From CAZNPL01 sp964574815 (GTDB lineage Bacteria > Planctomycetota > Phycisphaerae > UBA1845), in contig CAZNPL010000034.1 in the NCBI GenBank assembly GCA_964574815.1, forward strand, positions 1 to 64,000: DNA of 64,000 nt, in the 5' to 3' direction. Under the pieces are notes generated by a model that saw nothing but the letters and a program-made list of their open reading frames with translations, ran no database searches and was not told the DNA's origin. Shown piece after piece: positions 9,493-18,668 of the stretch (the stretch's first letter is position 1; each line of letters opens with the position of its first letter). Position numbers and translations under genes: made by a program.

Positions 9493-9696
9493 TCAGGGCG
9501 TGCATTGGGCGCAGAATGCATCGACCCGCCGGTCAGCCTCTCCTTTGGTGATGCCATAGGTCTCTGCCAGCTTGTCCGTGAGTTGATCGCGTCTTCCGGC
9601 GATGGCCTTCAGATCCTCGTCGGTCAGTTTCTCCCAACGATTCTGGATTTTGTCCTTCATCTCGTCCCAGTTGCTTTGAACCTCGCCCCATTCCAT
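9493..9696 (-). CDS. CsbD-like small stress protein (copy 2)
   Basis: A 67-residue paralogue of the downstream CsbD-like gene. It begins MEWGEVQSNW and keeps the pattern MKDKIQNRWEKLTDEDL, AIAGRRDQLTDKL, YGIT and the terminal VDAFCAQC with the same CxxC. The start at 9696 is chosen by alignment to copy 1; GGAG lies upstream. About two thirds of positions are identical to copy 1. The paired copies suggest dosage or condition-specific expression. Confidence 0.85.
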   Translation of the reverse strand: MEWGEVQSNWDEMKDKIQNRWEKLTDEDLKAIAGRRDQLTDKLAETYGITKGEADRRVDAFCAQCTP

Positions 9697-9853
9697 TTTC
9701 GCCCATCTCCGCATCGCGGTCCTTTCCGGTGGGACCGGTACGCACGGTCCATACGTTCATTATCTAATGAGGCTGCCTGAAGGCGGGGTGTCCAGATCAT
9801 GACAACGGCGTAAGCCGGGCGGTGAGCATCAAGTGTCAGGGCACGTCTTAAGA

Positions 9854-9926
9854 TGGAGCCGAGCGGGCTCGAACCGCCAACCTCCTGGTTGCAAACCAGG
9901 CGCTCTCCCGATTGAGCTACGGCCCC
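9854..9926 (-). tRNA. tRNA-Ala (anticodon UGC)
   Basis: A complete 73-nt cloverleaf on the minus strand. Acceptor arms GGGGCCG and CGGCTCC pair with one G-U. The anticodon arm is CCTGG-TTTGCAA-CCAGG with anticodon TGC, and the T arm is GGCGG-TTCGAGC-CCGCT. No CCA is encoded. Confidence 0.95.
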
Positions 9927-10268
9927 GGAAAGGCCATCTTAGCCTAGCGTGGGGGCGTTTGGTGTCAACGCGTCATGCCGTTCACACTGGCGGGCACCCT
10001 CGTCAGCACGCTAGACACGTACACGCCGCCAGTGGCACCCGTGCGGCCATGCTGGGAGGGAAGTTGCCTGTGGCACTCGTGCGCGAGGAGATAAGCTCCA
10101 TCCGATTCAGCATGCGCACGCAAGCGTGGGCATGGCATCTGGCGGCTGCGGCGCGGGGTCGGACGGGTTGCCGGCGATGCCGGCTCTGATGGGTGGGCGT
10201 GGCGCCCACGCGGACCGCTTCCTTACGGGCGCGGCTCGGAAAAGGCACTTGCTGCGGCCAACACTTTA
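9927..10268. repeat. Intergenic region with degenerate 'GCCnGTGGCACCC' repeats
   Basis: 342 bases without a gene, between tRNA-Ala and the 3' end of the IorB fusion. It holds at least two tandem copies of a short degenerate motif: GCCAGTGGCACCCGTGC near 10029 and GTTGCCTGTGGCACTCGTGC near 10063. A partial copy, CACTGGCGGGCACCC, lies near 9981. The same motif recurs at 17.4-17.6 kb, so it is a dispersed intergenic repeat. Confidence 0.5.
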
Positions 10269-13200
10269 CTACCGTGTTGCGGCTTCGGTTGGTTGGGGTT
10301 TTCCGCCGGCGGGCGGCGGCTCGGGCTGCTCCGGTTGGAGTTTCGGGCTTCGGTGGCACAGGTAGCGGCCTAGTGAGCGGATGGCCTGGTCGCTCGTGCG
10401 GAAGACGGGGATGCCCGCATCGCGAATCGCGAGTGCAAGCGGGTCAAAGATGCGGCCTGCATCGATGACCACAATGACGGGCTTGTCCGCCTCCCGGAAC
10501 ACTTGAGGCAGGCGATCGGCGAGGGAGCCGGACTTTTTCAGTTCCTCGGGCGTCGTGAGCATCGCAGGTGTCAGGGGCACGAATGACGCGACCACCGCGT
10601 CGATCTCGTCATCGGCCAGCATTACGCGGACGCACGCCTCGTACGCATCGTCGGTGGCCATGGGCGTCAGGTCGAGCGGGTTGCGCGCGTTGACCAGTGT
10701 GTGCAGCCGGTATTCGGCGAGTGTTTCCTGGAGGCGATCGGCCGTCTCCGGTGAGAGCTGCGGCATTTCGATCAGGTAGCGTTGCCCGCGGATGGCGTCG
10801 GCCATGCCCACCGATTCGTAGCCGGCATTGCTGATGGCCGCGATCCGTCGTCCGCGCACAGGCTTCCGGTGCAGCGCTGTACCAAGCTCTATGAGCTGCT
10901 CGAATTCCTTGAAGGTGTCCACGACGATGGCACCGGCCTGGCCTACTGCGGCGTCGCAGACGTCGTAATCGCCCGCCACGGACGCGGTGTGCCCGACGGT
11001 GGCCGATCTGCCCGCCGGCGTGCGTCCGGCCTTGTAGAACACGACCACCTTGCCGGCCGCGGTGACCGATTCGACGGCACGGACGAAGGCGAGTCCGTCG
11101 AGGTCTCTGAAGCCTTCGACGTAGACGCCGATGCAGTCGACGTCGTCGCGTTCGCCAACGGCCCGCAGCATGTCCGAGATGGTCAGATCCACCTGGTTGC
11201 CGATCGAGATCGCGAACATCGGGTCGAGCGAGCCGAGGTTGCTCATGCGGGTGATGACGAACGCGCCGCTCTGGGAGATGAGGGCGGCCCGCCGCGGTTT
11301 GGCGTCCCGCCGCGGATCGAGTTTCGTTTCGGGGACGAAGAACGTGTCGTAGCGGCCCGGGCGCGACACGATTCCCATGCAGTTTCCGCCAAGGAAGATC
11401 GGTCCGCCGGAGGGCAGGTTTCGCGATTCGATGATCCGTTCGCGCAGGCGGGCCTCGGTCGTTTCGGTGCCCTCTTTTTCTCCGAGGCCGCCGGGGATCA
11501 CGATGACGGACGAGACGTGGCCGCTGGAGCAGATTTCGTCGACCATCTCGGGCATGGTATCGGCCGCGGTGGCGATGACCAGGAGGTCGACGTGTTCAGG
11601 CACCTGGGTGACGCTCGGCGCGCATTGAACGCCGTCGATGGGCTCGCTCTGGTCCTTGATGACGTAGAGGTGTTCGACCGGGAAGCCGGACTCTTTGATG
11701 TTCTTTAATATGATTCGGCCGAAATTGGCGCGTTTCGCTGAAACGCCCTGGACCGCGATGGAGCGCGGCTGCAGCAACGATTCGACTCTTGCGAGGGGGC
11801 GGGCGGGCACGGGTTTCGCCAACGGGCCGAGCCGTCCCCGGCCGTCCAACGGCACCATGCGCTGGTTGGCGAATGCGAACGGGTTGACCTCGAGTTCCTG
11901 CAGACCGGCGCCTTCTTCGCCTCGGTCCACGCAGAACTTGCGGGCGATGGCGATGAACATGCGGAAGCAGCGGAGGAGCTCTCCGTCCGAAACGATCCGC
12001 CGGTGACCGCGCACCCTGCCGGCCAGCACGTCGTAGGCTGCGGTCGCCTGGAACAGTTCGAAGAATTCCTCGGCGGAGGTATCGGCTGCAAGGGCCTTGG
12101 CCACGGCCATTCCGGGCTTCATCTTGACAGCCAGGTATTCCGTATCGACGCCACCCAAGCCAGCGGCGATGATGGGGCCGAACTCGCGCGAGGATCGGAT
12201 ACCAACGAATAATTCGTTTCCGAAGCCCGTATAGCTTGCGCGGACGAATTCGACGACGAGCACGCCCTCGACCTGAGCGCCATCCTTTTTCTGTTCTTTG
12301 ATGAGTCGGGTGACTTCGCGATTGACGGTGTCGGGGTCGTTGGGCACGAACACGACGGCGCCGGCCTCGGTCTTGTGCACGACATCCGGCGCGACGACCT
12401 TGAGCACGACCTTGTCGCCCGGGAAGTGCTGCAGCATGTCGGCCGTGATCTCTTCACCGGGCTTGAGCAGAACGTGTCGTGGTGCGGAAATGGCGCCCAC
12501 CAGTTCGACGAGGCTGTATACTTCGTGCTCATAGAGACGCCTGCGGCCCTGTGCCTCGACAGCATCGATGGTCTGGGCGATTGCCTGGGTTTCGGCAGAG
12601 GACAATTGGGCGCTCTCACCGGCCAGCCCCAGCACACTCGGGTCGGGACGAAGCTTCTGCGAAAGCTGCTCGGGCGGAGTGGATTCGATCCATCTGCGGA
12701 CCGTTCGAGGCGTTCCGCCGCTTCGCAGTCCTTCAAGGTAGGACGACGCTGCGGATTGCCCGAAGAGGAACGCCCGCTGGTTGATCTCGACGATCTTGTC
12801 ACCTTTGCGGGCGAACATTTCGGCGATCACCGCATTGAGGTCTTCGGCGTGGAACGCCATCAGACTCGTCGCCGCGCCGAGCATGACCATGTTCGCGGCC
12901 CGGATCGAGCCGGCCGCTTTGGCCAACCGGTCGAGTTCGACCAGCACGTGCGGCCCGCTGGACGCTACGCGGTCGAGCACGTCCTCGACCGGGGGGTAAT
13001 TCGGGATATTCACGAAAGGCGCGGTGTTTGAAACGATCAATCCCTCTTCACTGAGGTACTGCACATAGCGCAGGGCCTCGAGCGGTTCGACGGACAGGAT
13101 CAGGTCGGCGCCGCCGATCGGCACGAGGTCGCTGTGCAGCGGCTGGTCGGAGATGCGCAGGTGGGACTGGACGGCTCCACCGCGCTGGGCCATGCCGTGG

Positions 13201-13313
13201 ACCTCGGCCTGTTTGACGTTCATTCCGCGGCGTACGGCCGCCAGGGAGAGCGCGTGGGCGATGGTCAGGATGCCCTGTCCGCCCACGCCCGCGAGGATAA
13301 TGTCGTATTTCAT
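10269..13313 (-). CDS. Fusion of indolepyruvate oxidoreductase beta subunit with ADP-forming acyl-CoA synthetase
   Basis: A 1014-residue fusion. Residues 1-205 are an IorB/pyruvate-ferredoxin-oxidoreductase gamma-type domain (DIILAGVGGQGILT, EVHGMAQRGGAVQSHLRI). Residues about 255-480 match the ATP-grasp (beta) domain of NDP-forming acyl-CoA synthetase (VVLKVVAPDVVHKTEAGAV). Residues about 505-985 match its CoA-binding and ligase (alpha) domains, with GHTASVAGDYDV carrying the phosphohistidine region. The alpha subunit IorA is 11 bases upstream, so the products form one complex. IOR makes arylacetyl-CoA from aryl pyruvates and the synthetase converts the CoA ester into acid plus ATP. The fusion would tie both steps together. 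Substrate specificity is inferred from the family. Confidence 0.85.
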   Translation of the reverse strand: MKYDIILAGVGGQGILTIAHALSLAAVRRGMNVKQAEVHGMAQRGGAVQSHLRISDQPLHSDLVPIGGADLILSVEPLEALRYVQYLSEEGLIVSNTAPFVNIPNYPPVEDVLDRVASSGPHVLVELDRLAKAAGSIRAANMVMLGAATSLMAFHAEDLNAVIAEMFARKGDKIVEINQRAFLFGQSAASSYLEGLRSGGTPRTVRRWIESTPPEQLSQKLRPDPSVLGLAGESAQLSSAETQAIAQTIDAVEAQGRRRLYEHEVYSLVELVGAISAPRHVLLKPGEEITADMLQHFPGDKVVLKVVAPDVVHKTEAGAVVFVPNDPDTVNREVTRLIKEQKKDGAQVEGVLVVEFVRASYTGFGNELFVGIRSSREFGPIIAAGLGGVDTEYLAVKMKPGMAVAKALAADTSAEEFFELFQATAAYDVLAGRVRGHRRIVSDGELLRCFRMFIAIARKFCVDRGEEGAGLQELEVNPFAFANQRMVPLDGRGRLGPLAKPVPARPLARVESLLQPRSIAVQGVSAKRANFGRIILKNIKESGFPVEHLYVIKDQSEPIDGVQCAPSVTQVPEHVDLLVIATAADTMPEMVDEICSSGHVSSVIVIPGGLGEKEGTETTEARLRERIIESRNLPSGGPIFLGGNCMGIVSRPGRYDTFFVPETKLDPRRDAKPRRAALISQSGAFVITRMSNLGSLDPMFAISIGNQVDLTISDMLRAVGERDDVDCIGVYVEGFRDLDGLAFVRAVESVTAAGKVVVFYKAGRTPAGRSATVGHTASVAGDYDVCDAAVGQAGAIVVDTFKEFEQLIELGTALHRKPVRGRRIAAISNAGYESVGMADAIRGQRYLIEMPQLSPETADRLQETLAEYRLHTLVNARNPLDLTPMATDDAYEACVRVMLADDEIDAVVASFVPLTPAMLTTPEELKKSGSLADRLPQVFREADKPVIVVIDAGRIFDPLALAIRDAGIPVFRTSDQAIRSLGRYLCHRSPKLQPEQPEPPPAGGKPQPTEAATR

Positions 13314-13324
13314 GGTTCAGACCA

Positions 13325-14932
13325 TCATGAAACCGCGGCTTCTTCGGTTTCCGCCCGGCGGACCTCCCGCCGTTTCAGGTGGATGCAGGGACGGTGCGAC
13401 ACGATGACGGAGAGGCCTCGGTGGTTGATTTCGCGACGAATCAGTTCGTTGAACTGGTCATGGCGATTGGGTTTCGGCACGAAGTGGTGGAGGTGTTCCT
13501 CGTTCACGCCAAGGCCGCGGATCACGCGCATCAGCTCTTCGCCCGTGACGAACACCTCCTGGGCGCCGGTCATCGCGACGGTCCCGTTGTCCAGGATGAT
13601 CACCGTCATGTTGGCGTCTTCGGTGGCGGCGCCGATGAGGCCGGTCATACCCGAGTGGATGAAGGTGGAGTCCCCGATGGTGCACAACACCGGGTGGGCT
13701 CCGGCCTTGGCCGCTCCGAGGGCCATCGAGATCGACGCCCCCATATCGACGCACGTTTCGATCGCGTTGTACGGGGGTAATGCGCCCAGCGTGTAGCAAC
13801 CGATGTCGCTGAACAGGTATGGTCGTACGCCTCCGGCCGTCGCGTCGTTCATGGCCTTGAACGTATCGCAATGCGGGCAGCCGCTGCACAACTGCGGCGG
13901 GCGCCCCGGCACATCGGGCAAGGGCGTTCTGGCCTCGAGCGGCGCGAGACCCAGTGCGGTTCGCAGCGAATCCACGCTCAGCTCTCCGTCGAGCGGTATT
14001 GCGCCGTCGCGTTTCCCGCGGATGGACTTGCCGGGGACACCGAGGAATCCGCGCAGCCGGTCCTCGATGAGCGGATAGCCCTCTTCGGCAACGAGGACTT
14101 CCTCGCAGTGCGTCATCAACCGCCGGATCAATGAGACCGGCGGTGGGTAGACGCCGATCTTGAGGATCGAATGGCGGTGCGCAGTGCCGAGGGCCTCGCA
14201 CACGTAGTTGTGTGCCAGTCCGGCAGCGATCACGCCCTTGGGGCCGAAGAGCTCCAGTTGGTTGTAGCCCGACTGCTCGGCGTGCTCCAGCAGGGTGGGC
14301 TGCATATCCAGCAGATGCCGGAACCGCGGCCTGGCATTCACCGGGAGGAGCGTCCATTCCCTCCAGTTCGTCACGCGTTCGAGCGGAATCGCGTCGGTCT
14401 CGGGCTTGATCCTGACATTCGAACGGCTGTGTGCCAGGCGCGTGACCAGCCGTACGATCACCGGGAGCCGCAGGCGTTCGGACAGTTCGAACGCTTCCCG
14501 GGTCATGTCGTACGCTTCCTGCTGGTTTGCCGGCTCGAACATGGGTAGTTGGGCGAAGTGGGCGTAGAAGCGACTGTCCTGCTCGTTTTGGGAGGAGTGC
14601 ATTCCCGGGTCGTCGGCTACGGCCAGCACCAGCCCGCCGTTCGCGCCGGTCAGGGCGGAGCTCATGAACGGGTCGGCGGCGACGTTGAGGCCGACGTGCT
14701 TCATTGAGACGAGCGCCCGCTTGCCAGCGAACGACATGCCCAGGGCTTCTTCGTAGGCCACCTTTTCGTTGGCGGACCAACGTGCGGCGACTGTTTCGTC
14801 GCCGCTGGTTCGTTCCTGCACGAACTCGAAGATCTCGGTCGAGGGCGTGCCCGGGTAGGCGAACATTCCGGAGATTCCGGCATGGATCGCTCCCAGCCCT
14901 ACCGCCTCGTCACCCAGCAATAATTCCGGCAT
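13325..14932 (-). CDS. iorA: Indolepyruvate:ferredoxin oxidoreductase alpha subunit, lacking the C-terminal ferredoxin domain
   Basis: A 535-residue catalytic TPP-binding subunit. Landmarks are GDEAVGLGAIHAGI and AYPGTPSTEI at the N-terminus, CSGCPHCDTF in the middle, and the TPP motif GDSTFIHSG...ILDNGTVAMTGAQ near residues 420-455. Archaeal IorA is over 600 residues and ends with two 4Fe-4S clusters; this protein stops at SHRPCIHLKRR plus 14 residues, just where the cysteines should begin. The downstream IorB fusion follows after 11 bases, so this is a clean gene end, not a visible frameshift. The ATG at 14932 is chosen because family homology begins at once (PELLLGDEAV). Confidence 0.88.
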   Translation of the reverse strand: MPELLLGDEAVGLGAIHAGISGMFAYPGTPSTEIFEFVQERTSGDETVAARWSANEKVAYEEALGMSFAGKRALVSMKHVGLNVAADPFMSSALTGANGGLVLAVADDPGMHSSQNEQDSRFYAHFAQLPMFEPANQQEAYDMTREAFELSERLRLPVIVRLVTRLAHSRSNVRIKPETDAIPLERVTNWREWTLLPVNARPRFRHLLDMQPTLLEHAEQSGYNQLELFGPKGVIAAGLAHNYVCEALGTAHRHSILKIGVYPPPVSLIRRLMTHCEEVLVAEEGYPLIEDRLRGFLGVPGKSIRGKRDGAIPLDGELSVDSLRTALGLAPLEARTPLPDVPGRPPQLCSGCPHCDTFKAMNDATAGGVRPYLFSDIGCYTLGALPPYNAIETCVDMGASISMALGAAKAGAHPVLCTIGDSTFIHSGMTGLIGAATEDANMTVIILDNGTVAMTGAQEVFVTGEELMRVIRGLGVNEEHLHHFVPKPNRHDQFNELIRREINHRGLSVIVSHRPCIHLKRREVRRAETEEAAVS

Positions 14933-15359
14933 CACTGAAAACCCTTCATTCAAGTGCATTGGTGCGCGGATGCACTGTCCAGCCCGATTGTTGGCCCCGG
15001 CCGGCGCCAAGGCATTTCCCTGAAATCGATTTAGGCAAGCTCCGTGCCAACGGGCGATGACGTGCCATCCGGGGCAGTCGCGCTGGTCGGGCACGGTTCC
15101 GGAATGGGAAAAACGACGGCGAATTCGCTTATGGCTTGTTGAGGGGCACAGGTTGCGCCCTTTGAGGTGGCAAGGAGGAGACGGCTTTTGCGACGGAATA
15201 CACCCATCGGCATTCGTTTCTCCCGGTCAGGTCCAAGCGATGGTTAATTCTGACGTGAATCCTTGCGGCAGGAAGCTGGCTTGGCACGCTGCCTGATAGC
15301 TGACCGCAGGGATTCGGCTTTGGCGATGAGGCCGAGATCCGTGTGAAAGGGGTTGCGGG
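14933..15359. other. Divergent promoter region
   Basis: 427 bases between the minus-strand ior operon and the plus-strand CoA-transferase gene. It must hold both promoters. No gene or operator palindrome was confidently seen. Confidence 0.45.
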
Positions 15360-17342
15360 ATGCGCGTTCACGACAATGGAGACTGGGAGCAGCGATACTG
15401 CGATAAGGTGAGGAAGCCTGCAGAGGCCGTCGCTTGTGTCCGGCACGGACAACGGGTCTTCATCGGCTCCGGGGCAGGAGAGCCGCAGACGTTGGTCAAG
15501 GCGCTCGCCGACCGCCAGGACCTGTCCGACACCGAAATCGTTCACATCATGACGCTTGGTCTCGCACCATATGCCGAGCCTCGGTTAGGGACGCAGTTTC
15601 GCCATAACGCCTATTTCATCGGGCCCAACGTCCGGAATGCCGTGGCCGAGGGACGTGCTGACTACACGCCGATCTTCCTGTCGGAGATTCCGGAGTTGTT
15701 TCGAAATCACCGTTCGGTTGTGGATGTGGCGCTGATCTCCGTCAGCATGCCGGATGCCCATGGGTACTGCAGCTATGGCGTTTCCTGCGATATCGTCAAG
15801 TCGGCGGCGGAGTCGGCGAAGGTCGTGATCGCCGAGGTGAACGCGCGGATGCCACGGGTCCTGGGTGATTGTTTCATCCACGTGCGCGACATCGACATGC
15901 TCGTTCCCAGCGACGTGCCCATTCTGGAGGCGCCGCAGGGCACACCGGACGAGCTGTCGCAGCGAATCGGACGGCACATCGCCAACCTGGTTGAGGACGA
16001 CGCCACGCTTCAGCTCGGGATCGGGACGATTCCGGACGCCGTCCTTAATTACCTCGACGGTTTCAAGAACTTGGGCATTCACACCGAGATGTTCAGCGAC
16101 GGGGTGATTCCGCTGGTTGAAAAAGGTGTGATCAACAACTCCCGCAAGACGCTTCATCGCGGCAAGCTGGTCATGAGCTTCGTTCTCGGCTCGCGCAAGC
16201 TGTACGAATTCATCGACAACAACCCCATGGTCGAGTGCCATCCGACCGAATACACGAACGACCCGTTCGTCATCGCTCAGAACGACAAGATGATATCGAT
16301 CAATGGGGCGATCGAAGTGGATCTGACCGGACAGGTCTGCTCGGACTCGCTGGGCGTCATGTTCTACAGTGGCATCGGCGGGCAGGTGGATTTCACACGC
16401 GGGGCGGCGCGGTCCAAAGGCGGCAAGCCGATCATCGCGCTGCCGTCGACCACGTCGGACGGCACCATCTCCCGGATTGTGCCCTATCTCAAGAAGGGCG
16501 CGGGCGTCGTGACCAGTCGGGGCGACGTCCACTACGTCGTGACCGAGTACGGTGCCGCATATCTTCACGGCAAGACGATGCGGGAGCGGGCGTTGGCGTT
16601 GATACAAATTGCGCATCCGAAGTTCCGCCCGTGGCTGGTGTCGGAAGCCAAAGTACGGAAAATTGTCTACCTGGATCAGGTCGAGCCGCGTATCGAGGCG
16701 CCGGCCTACCCCGAGCAGTTCGAGCGTTGGATCGATCTCAGGGACGGCGGCCGGGCCTTCATGCGGCCGCTGAAGCTTACCGACGAGCCGCTGCTCCGTG
16801 ATATGTTCTACAAGCTCTCCGACGCGTCGGTGCACCACCGGTTCTTCAGACAGATCAAGTCGCTGCCTCACGAGAAGCTGCAGGAGTTCCTTCGCGTGGA
16901 CTACGAGGCGGATATGGCGATCGTTGTGCTGACTTCGGCGGGCGCCGACGCCGAAGCAATCGGGATCGCTCACTACAGCAAGGATCCGCGCACGAACTTC
17001 GCCGATGCAGCCTTTCTCGTTCGCGACGATCACCAGGGTCGTGGGATCGGTTCGATTCTGATGGATACGCTGGTCGAGGCTGCTCAGATGCACGGGATTG
17101 CGGGATTTACGGCTGACGTGCTGCTGGACAATGCCTGGATGCTGCGTGTTTTCCACAAAACCGGTTTCTCGATCGAGAGCGGGCTCGAGGAAGGCGCCTA
17201 CCGGCTGCGAATCCCGTTTGTGAAACGTAAGGAGCGCCGACCCCGTTCGGCCACGAGCGACGTTGGCGATCAGAGTGTGGCGGCGGCGGGCGACGGCCAC
17301 AACGACGCACTTACCGCGGAGGCAAACAGCCGGAGCAATTGA
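15360..17342 (+). CDS. Acetyl-CoA hydrolase/CoA-transferase fused to a GNAT acyltransferase domain
   Basis: A 660-residue protein. Residues 1-435 form an acetyl-CoA hydrolase/4-hydroxybutyrate CoA-transferase: VFIGSGAGEP near the N-terminus, the Glu-containing region NLGIHTEMFSDGV, and IALPSTTSDGTISRIVP with VVTEYGAAYLHGKTMRERA at the end. Residues about 460-625 form a GNAT domain with the acetyl-CoA loop RDDHQGRGIGSILMDTL. Such fusions are known in several bacteria. The first domain moves CoA between acids; the second may acylate a protein or metabolite, perhaps in feedback control. The ATG at 15360 follows AAAGGGGT. Its position head-to-head with the ior/ACD operon suggests shared regulation and use of the acyl-CoAs made there. 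Confidence 0.88.
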   Translation: MRVHDNGDWEQRYCDKVRKPAEAVACVRHGQRVFIGSGAGEPQTLVKALADRQDLSDTEIVHIMTLGLAPYAEPRLGTQFRHNAYFIGPNVRNAVAEGRADYTPIFLSEIPELFRNHRSVVDVALISVSMPDAHGYCSYGVSCDIVKSAAESAKVVIAEVNARMPRVLGDCFIHVRDIDMLVPSDVPILEAPQGTPDELSQRIGRHIANLVEDDATLQLGIGTIPDAVLNYLDGFKNLGIHTEMFSDGVIPLVEKGVINNSRKTLHRGKLVMSFVLGSRKLYEFIDNNPMVECHPTEYTNDPFVIAQNDKMISINGAIEVDLTGQVCSDSLGVMFYSGIGGQVDFTRGAARSKGGKPIIALPSTTSDGTISRIVPYLKKGAGVVTSRGDVHYVVTEYGAAYLHGKTMRERALALIQIAHPKFRPWLVSEAKVRKIVYLDQVEPRIEAPAYPEQFERWIDLRDGGRAFMRPLKLTDEPLLRDMFYKLSDASVHHRFFRQIKSLPHEKLQEFLRVDYEADMAIVVLTSAGADAEAIGIAHYSKDPRTNFADAAFLVRDDHQGRGIGSILMDTLVEAAQMHGIAGFTADVLLDNAWMLRVFHKTGFSIESGLEEGAYRLRIPFVKRKERRPRSATSDVGDQSVAAAGDGHNDALTAEANSRSN

Positions 17343-17695
17343 GACCTTCACTTTATTCGACCCTGGTCGCCACCTGCATTTTGTCTGCGCGAGCCATCGC
17401 CGGTGCACCGCCCGGTGGGAAAGGCACTGGCAGGCAAGCTGCCAGTGGCACCCAGCGCACCCGATGCTCTTCCGGTCCGGCGGCGGCACGGGCAAGGTCC
17501 GGCGCCGTTGGCGGCTGCGCTTGCCCATGACACCCCCGCAGGCACGTGCGCAGGCATGTTGCCAGGGGGCACCCGCCGAAAGGATGACCGACCTGAAAGC
17601 TCGCAAATGAGGGAAAACGCTGTCACTCGATTCTGGTCTCGCGTAAACTGTTGACAGTTGGTCGTGTCTTCTGTGGTCCCCGGGGTTGATTCGAA
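17343..17695. other. Intergenic region with palindromic repeats
   Basis: 353 bases without a gene. It contains the perfect hairpin listed at 17425-17447 and a second degenerate copy near 17548-17572 (GCATGTTGCCAGGGGGCACC). A TTGACA hexamer at 17651 could be the -35 box of the ECF sigma gene, but no convincing -10 was found. Confidence 0.45.
17425..17447. repeat. Dispersed palindromic repeat (hairpin)
   Basis: CACTGGCAG-GCAAG-CTGCCAGTG is a perfect 9-bp stem with a 5-base loop, followed by GCACCC. It is the most complete copy of the repeat family also seen near 10.03 and 17.56 kb. Confidence 0.6.
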
Positions 17696-18265
17696 GTGTC
17701 GCAGACGCGCTCGAGCCTGTTGCGGCGGGTCAAGGATTTTGCGGACGGTCCCTCCTGGGAGGAATTCGACCGTCTTTATCGGCCGCTGCTGGTAGAATAC
17801 GCACGGGCGCGGGGGCTGACGGCCGAGGCCGCCGAGGAGGTGGCTCAAGGCTGCATGGCGACCGTGGCCGAGCGTTTGCGCACGTTCGAGCGCCGGGCCA
17901 GCTTCCGCGGGTGGCTTCGGGGCATGATTGATCACATGGTCGCCGACGAATTGAAACGCCGCCAGCGGGAGGCGCCAGCGCGGACGGCGGATCTCTCGCG
18001 TCCCCAGGAGCGCGAGGGGAACCCTCAGTTGCTCTGGGAGCGGAACTGGAATCGAACCCATCTTTTGTACTGCCTCAATTTGATTCGCAACGAAATCTCG
18101 CCCGTGACATTTGAGGCTTTCGAGCTTTATGTCGTTCGCGAGCTCCCGATCGAGCAGATCACGGAGCGGCTGGGCATCACGCCGAACCAGTTGTACGTGG
18201 CCAAGCACCGCGTGATGAGGAAATTGAAGGGTCGTTGGGAGGAGCTGGCCGACGGGCTGCTCTGA
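17696..18265 (+). CDS. ECF-type RNA polymerase sigma factor
   Basis: A 189-residue sigma factor. Region 2 spans about residues 20-85 (WEEFDRLYRPLL, AEEVAQGCMATVAERL, FRGWLRGMIDHMVADELKRR). Region 4 spans about 140-185 (FEAFELYVVRELPIEQITERL, with the HTH LGITPNQLYVAKHRVMRKL). The linker of about 45 residues is long for an ECF factor, as in planctomycete-type groups. It directs RNA polymerase to a specific regulon; no anti-sigma gene is adjacent. The start is a GTG at 17696, chosen because it gives the full region 2. Confidence 0.85.
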   Translation: MSQTRSSLLRRVKDFADGPSWEEFDRLYRPLLVEYARARGLTAEAAEEVAQGCMATVAERLRTFERRASFRGWLRGMIDHMVADELKRRQREAPARTADLSRPQEREGNPQLLWERNWNRTHLLYCLNLIRNEISPVTFEAFELYVVRELPIEQITERLGITPNQLYVAKHRVMRKLKGRWEELADGLL

Positions 18266-18668
18266 CGCCGCTTGGACACGTCGCCGATCGGCGGTGCAGG
18301 ACGTACTCGACGACGAGCCGGGTGTGCCGCTTGCCCACGGGTAGTTCGACAATGGCACCTACGTGAGCGCGACGGCGTTTTCCCAGCGACACACGGCCGA
18401 GCGCACCCCCGAACCTGCCTCACGAGTCGTCTGTTGTCGCATCAAGCAGTGATTCGCACCTGGCAGGCGGCGAATTCCTGCGGCCGGCCTCCGTTCCGAT
18501 AAGTCGATCTCGTCACGCAAGGGGCGCGCGAATGACCACGCGTAGAGTTTGGATCGGCCGTGTTCGTTGCGATCTGTGACCACTGCCGGTTGACGGCCTT
18601 TGCGGTGTCGGTCGATAGAACTTGCGTTGGCGAGGCCCGATCGGGTTTGCCGGCTTCCGGAGGTGCTT
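18266..18668. other. Intergenic region, possible gene remnant
   Basis: 403 bases upstream of the S41 protease gene. No intact gene is supported. A short minus-strand stretch near 18290-18370 reads like protein (VELPVGKRHTRLVVEYVL) but has no start signal, and may be a remnant or chance. Confidence 0.35.

Noticed and set aside
15585..17606. A 673-codon open frame on the minus strand
   Set aside because: It lies wholly opposite the CoA-transferase/GNAT gene, has no protein features, and is explained by high GC in third codon positions.
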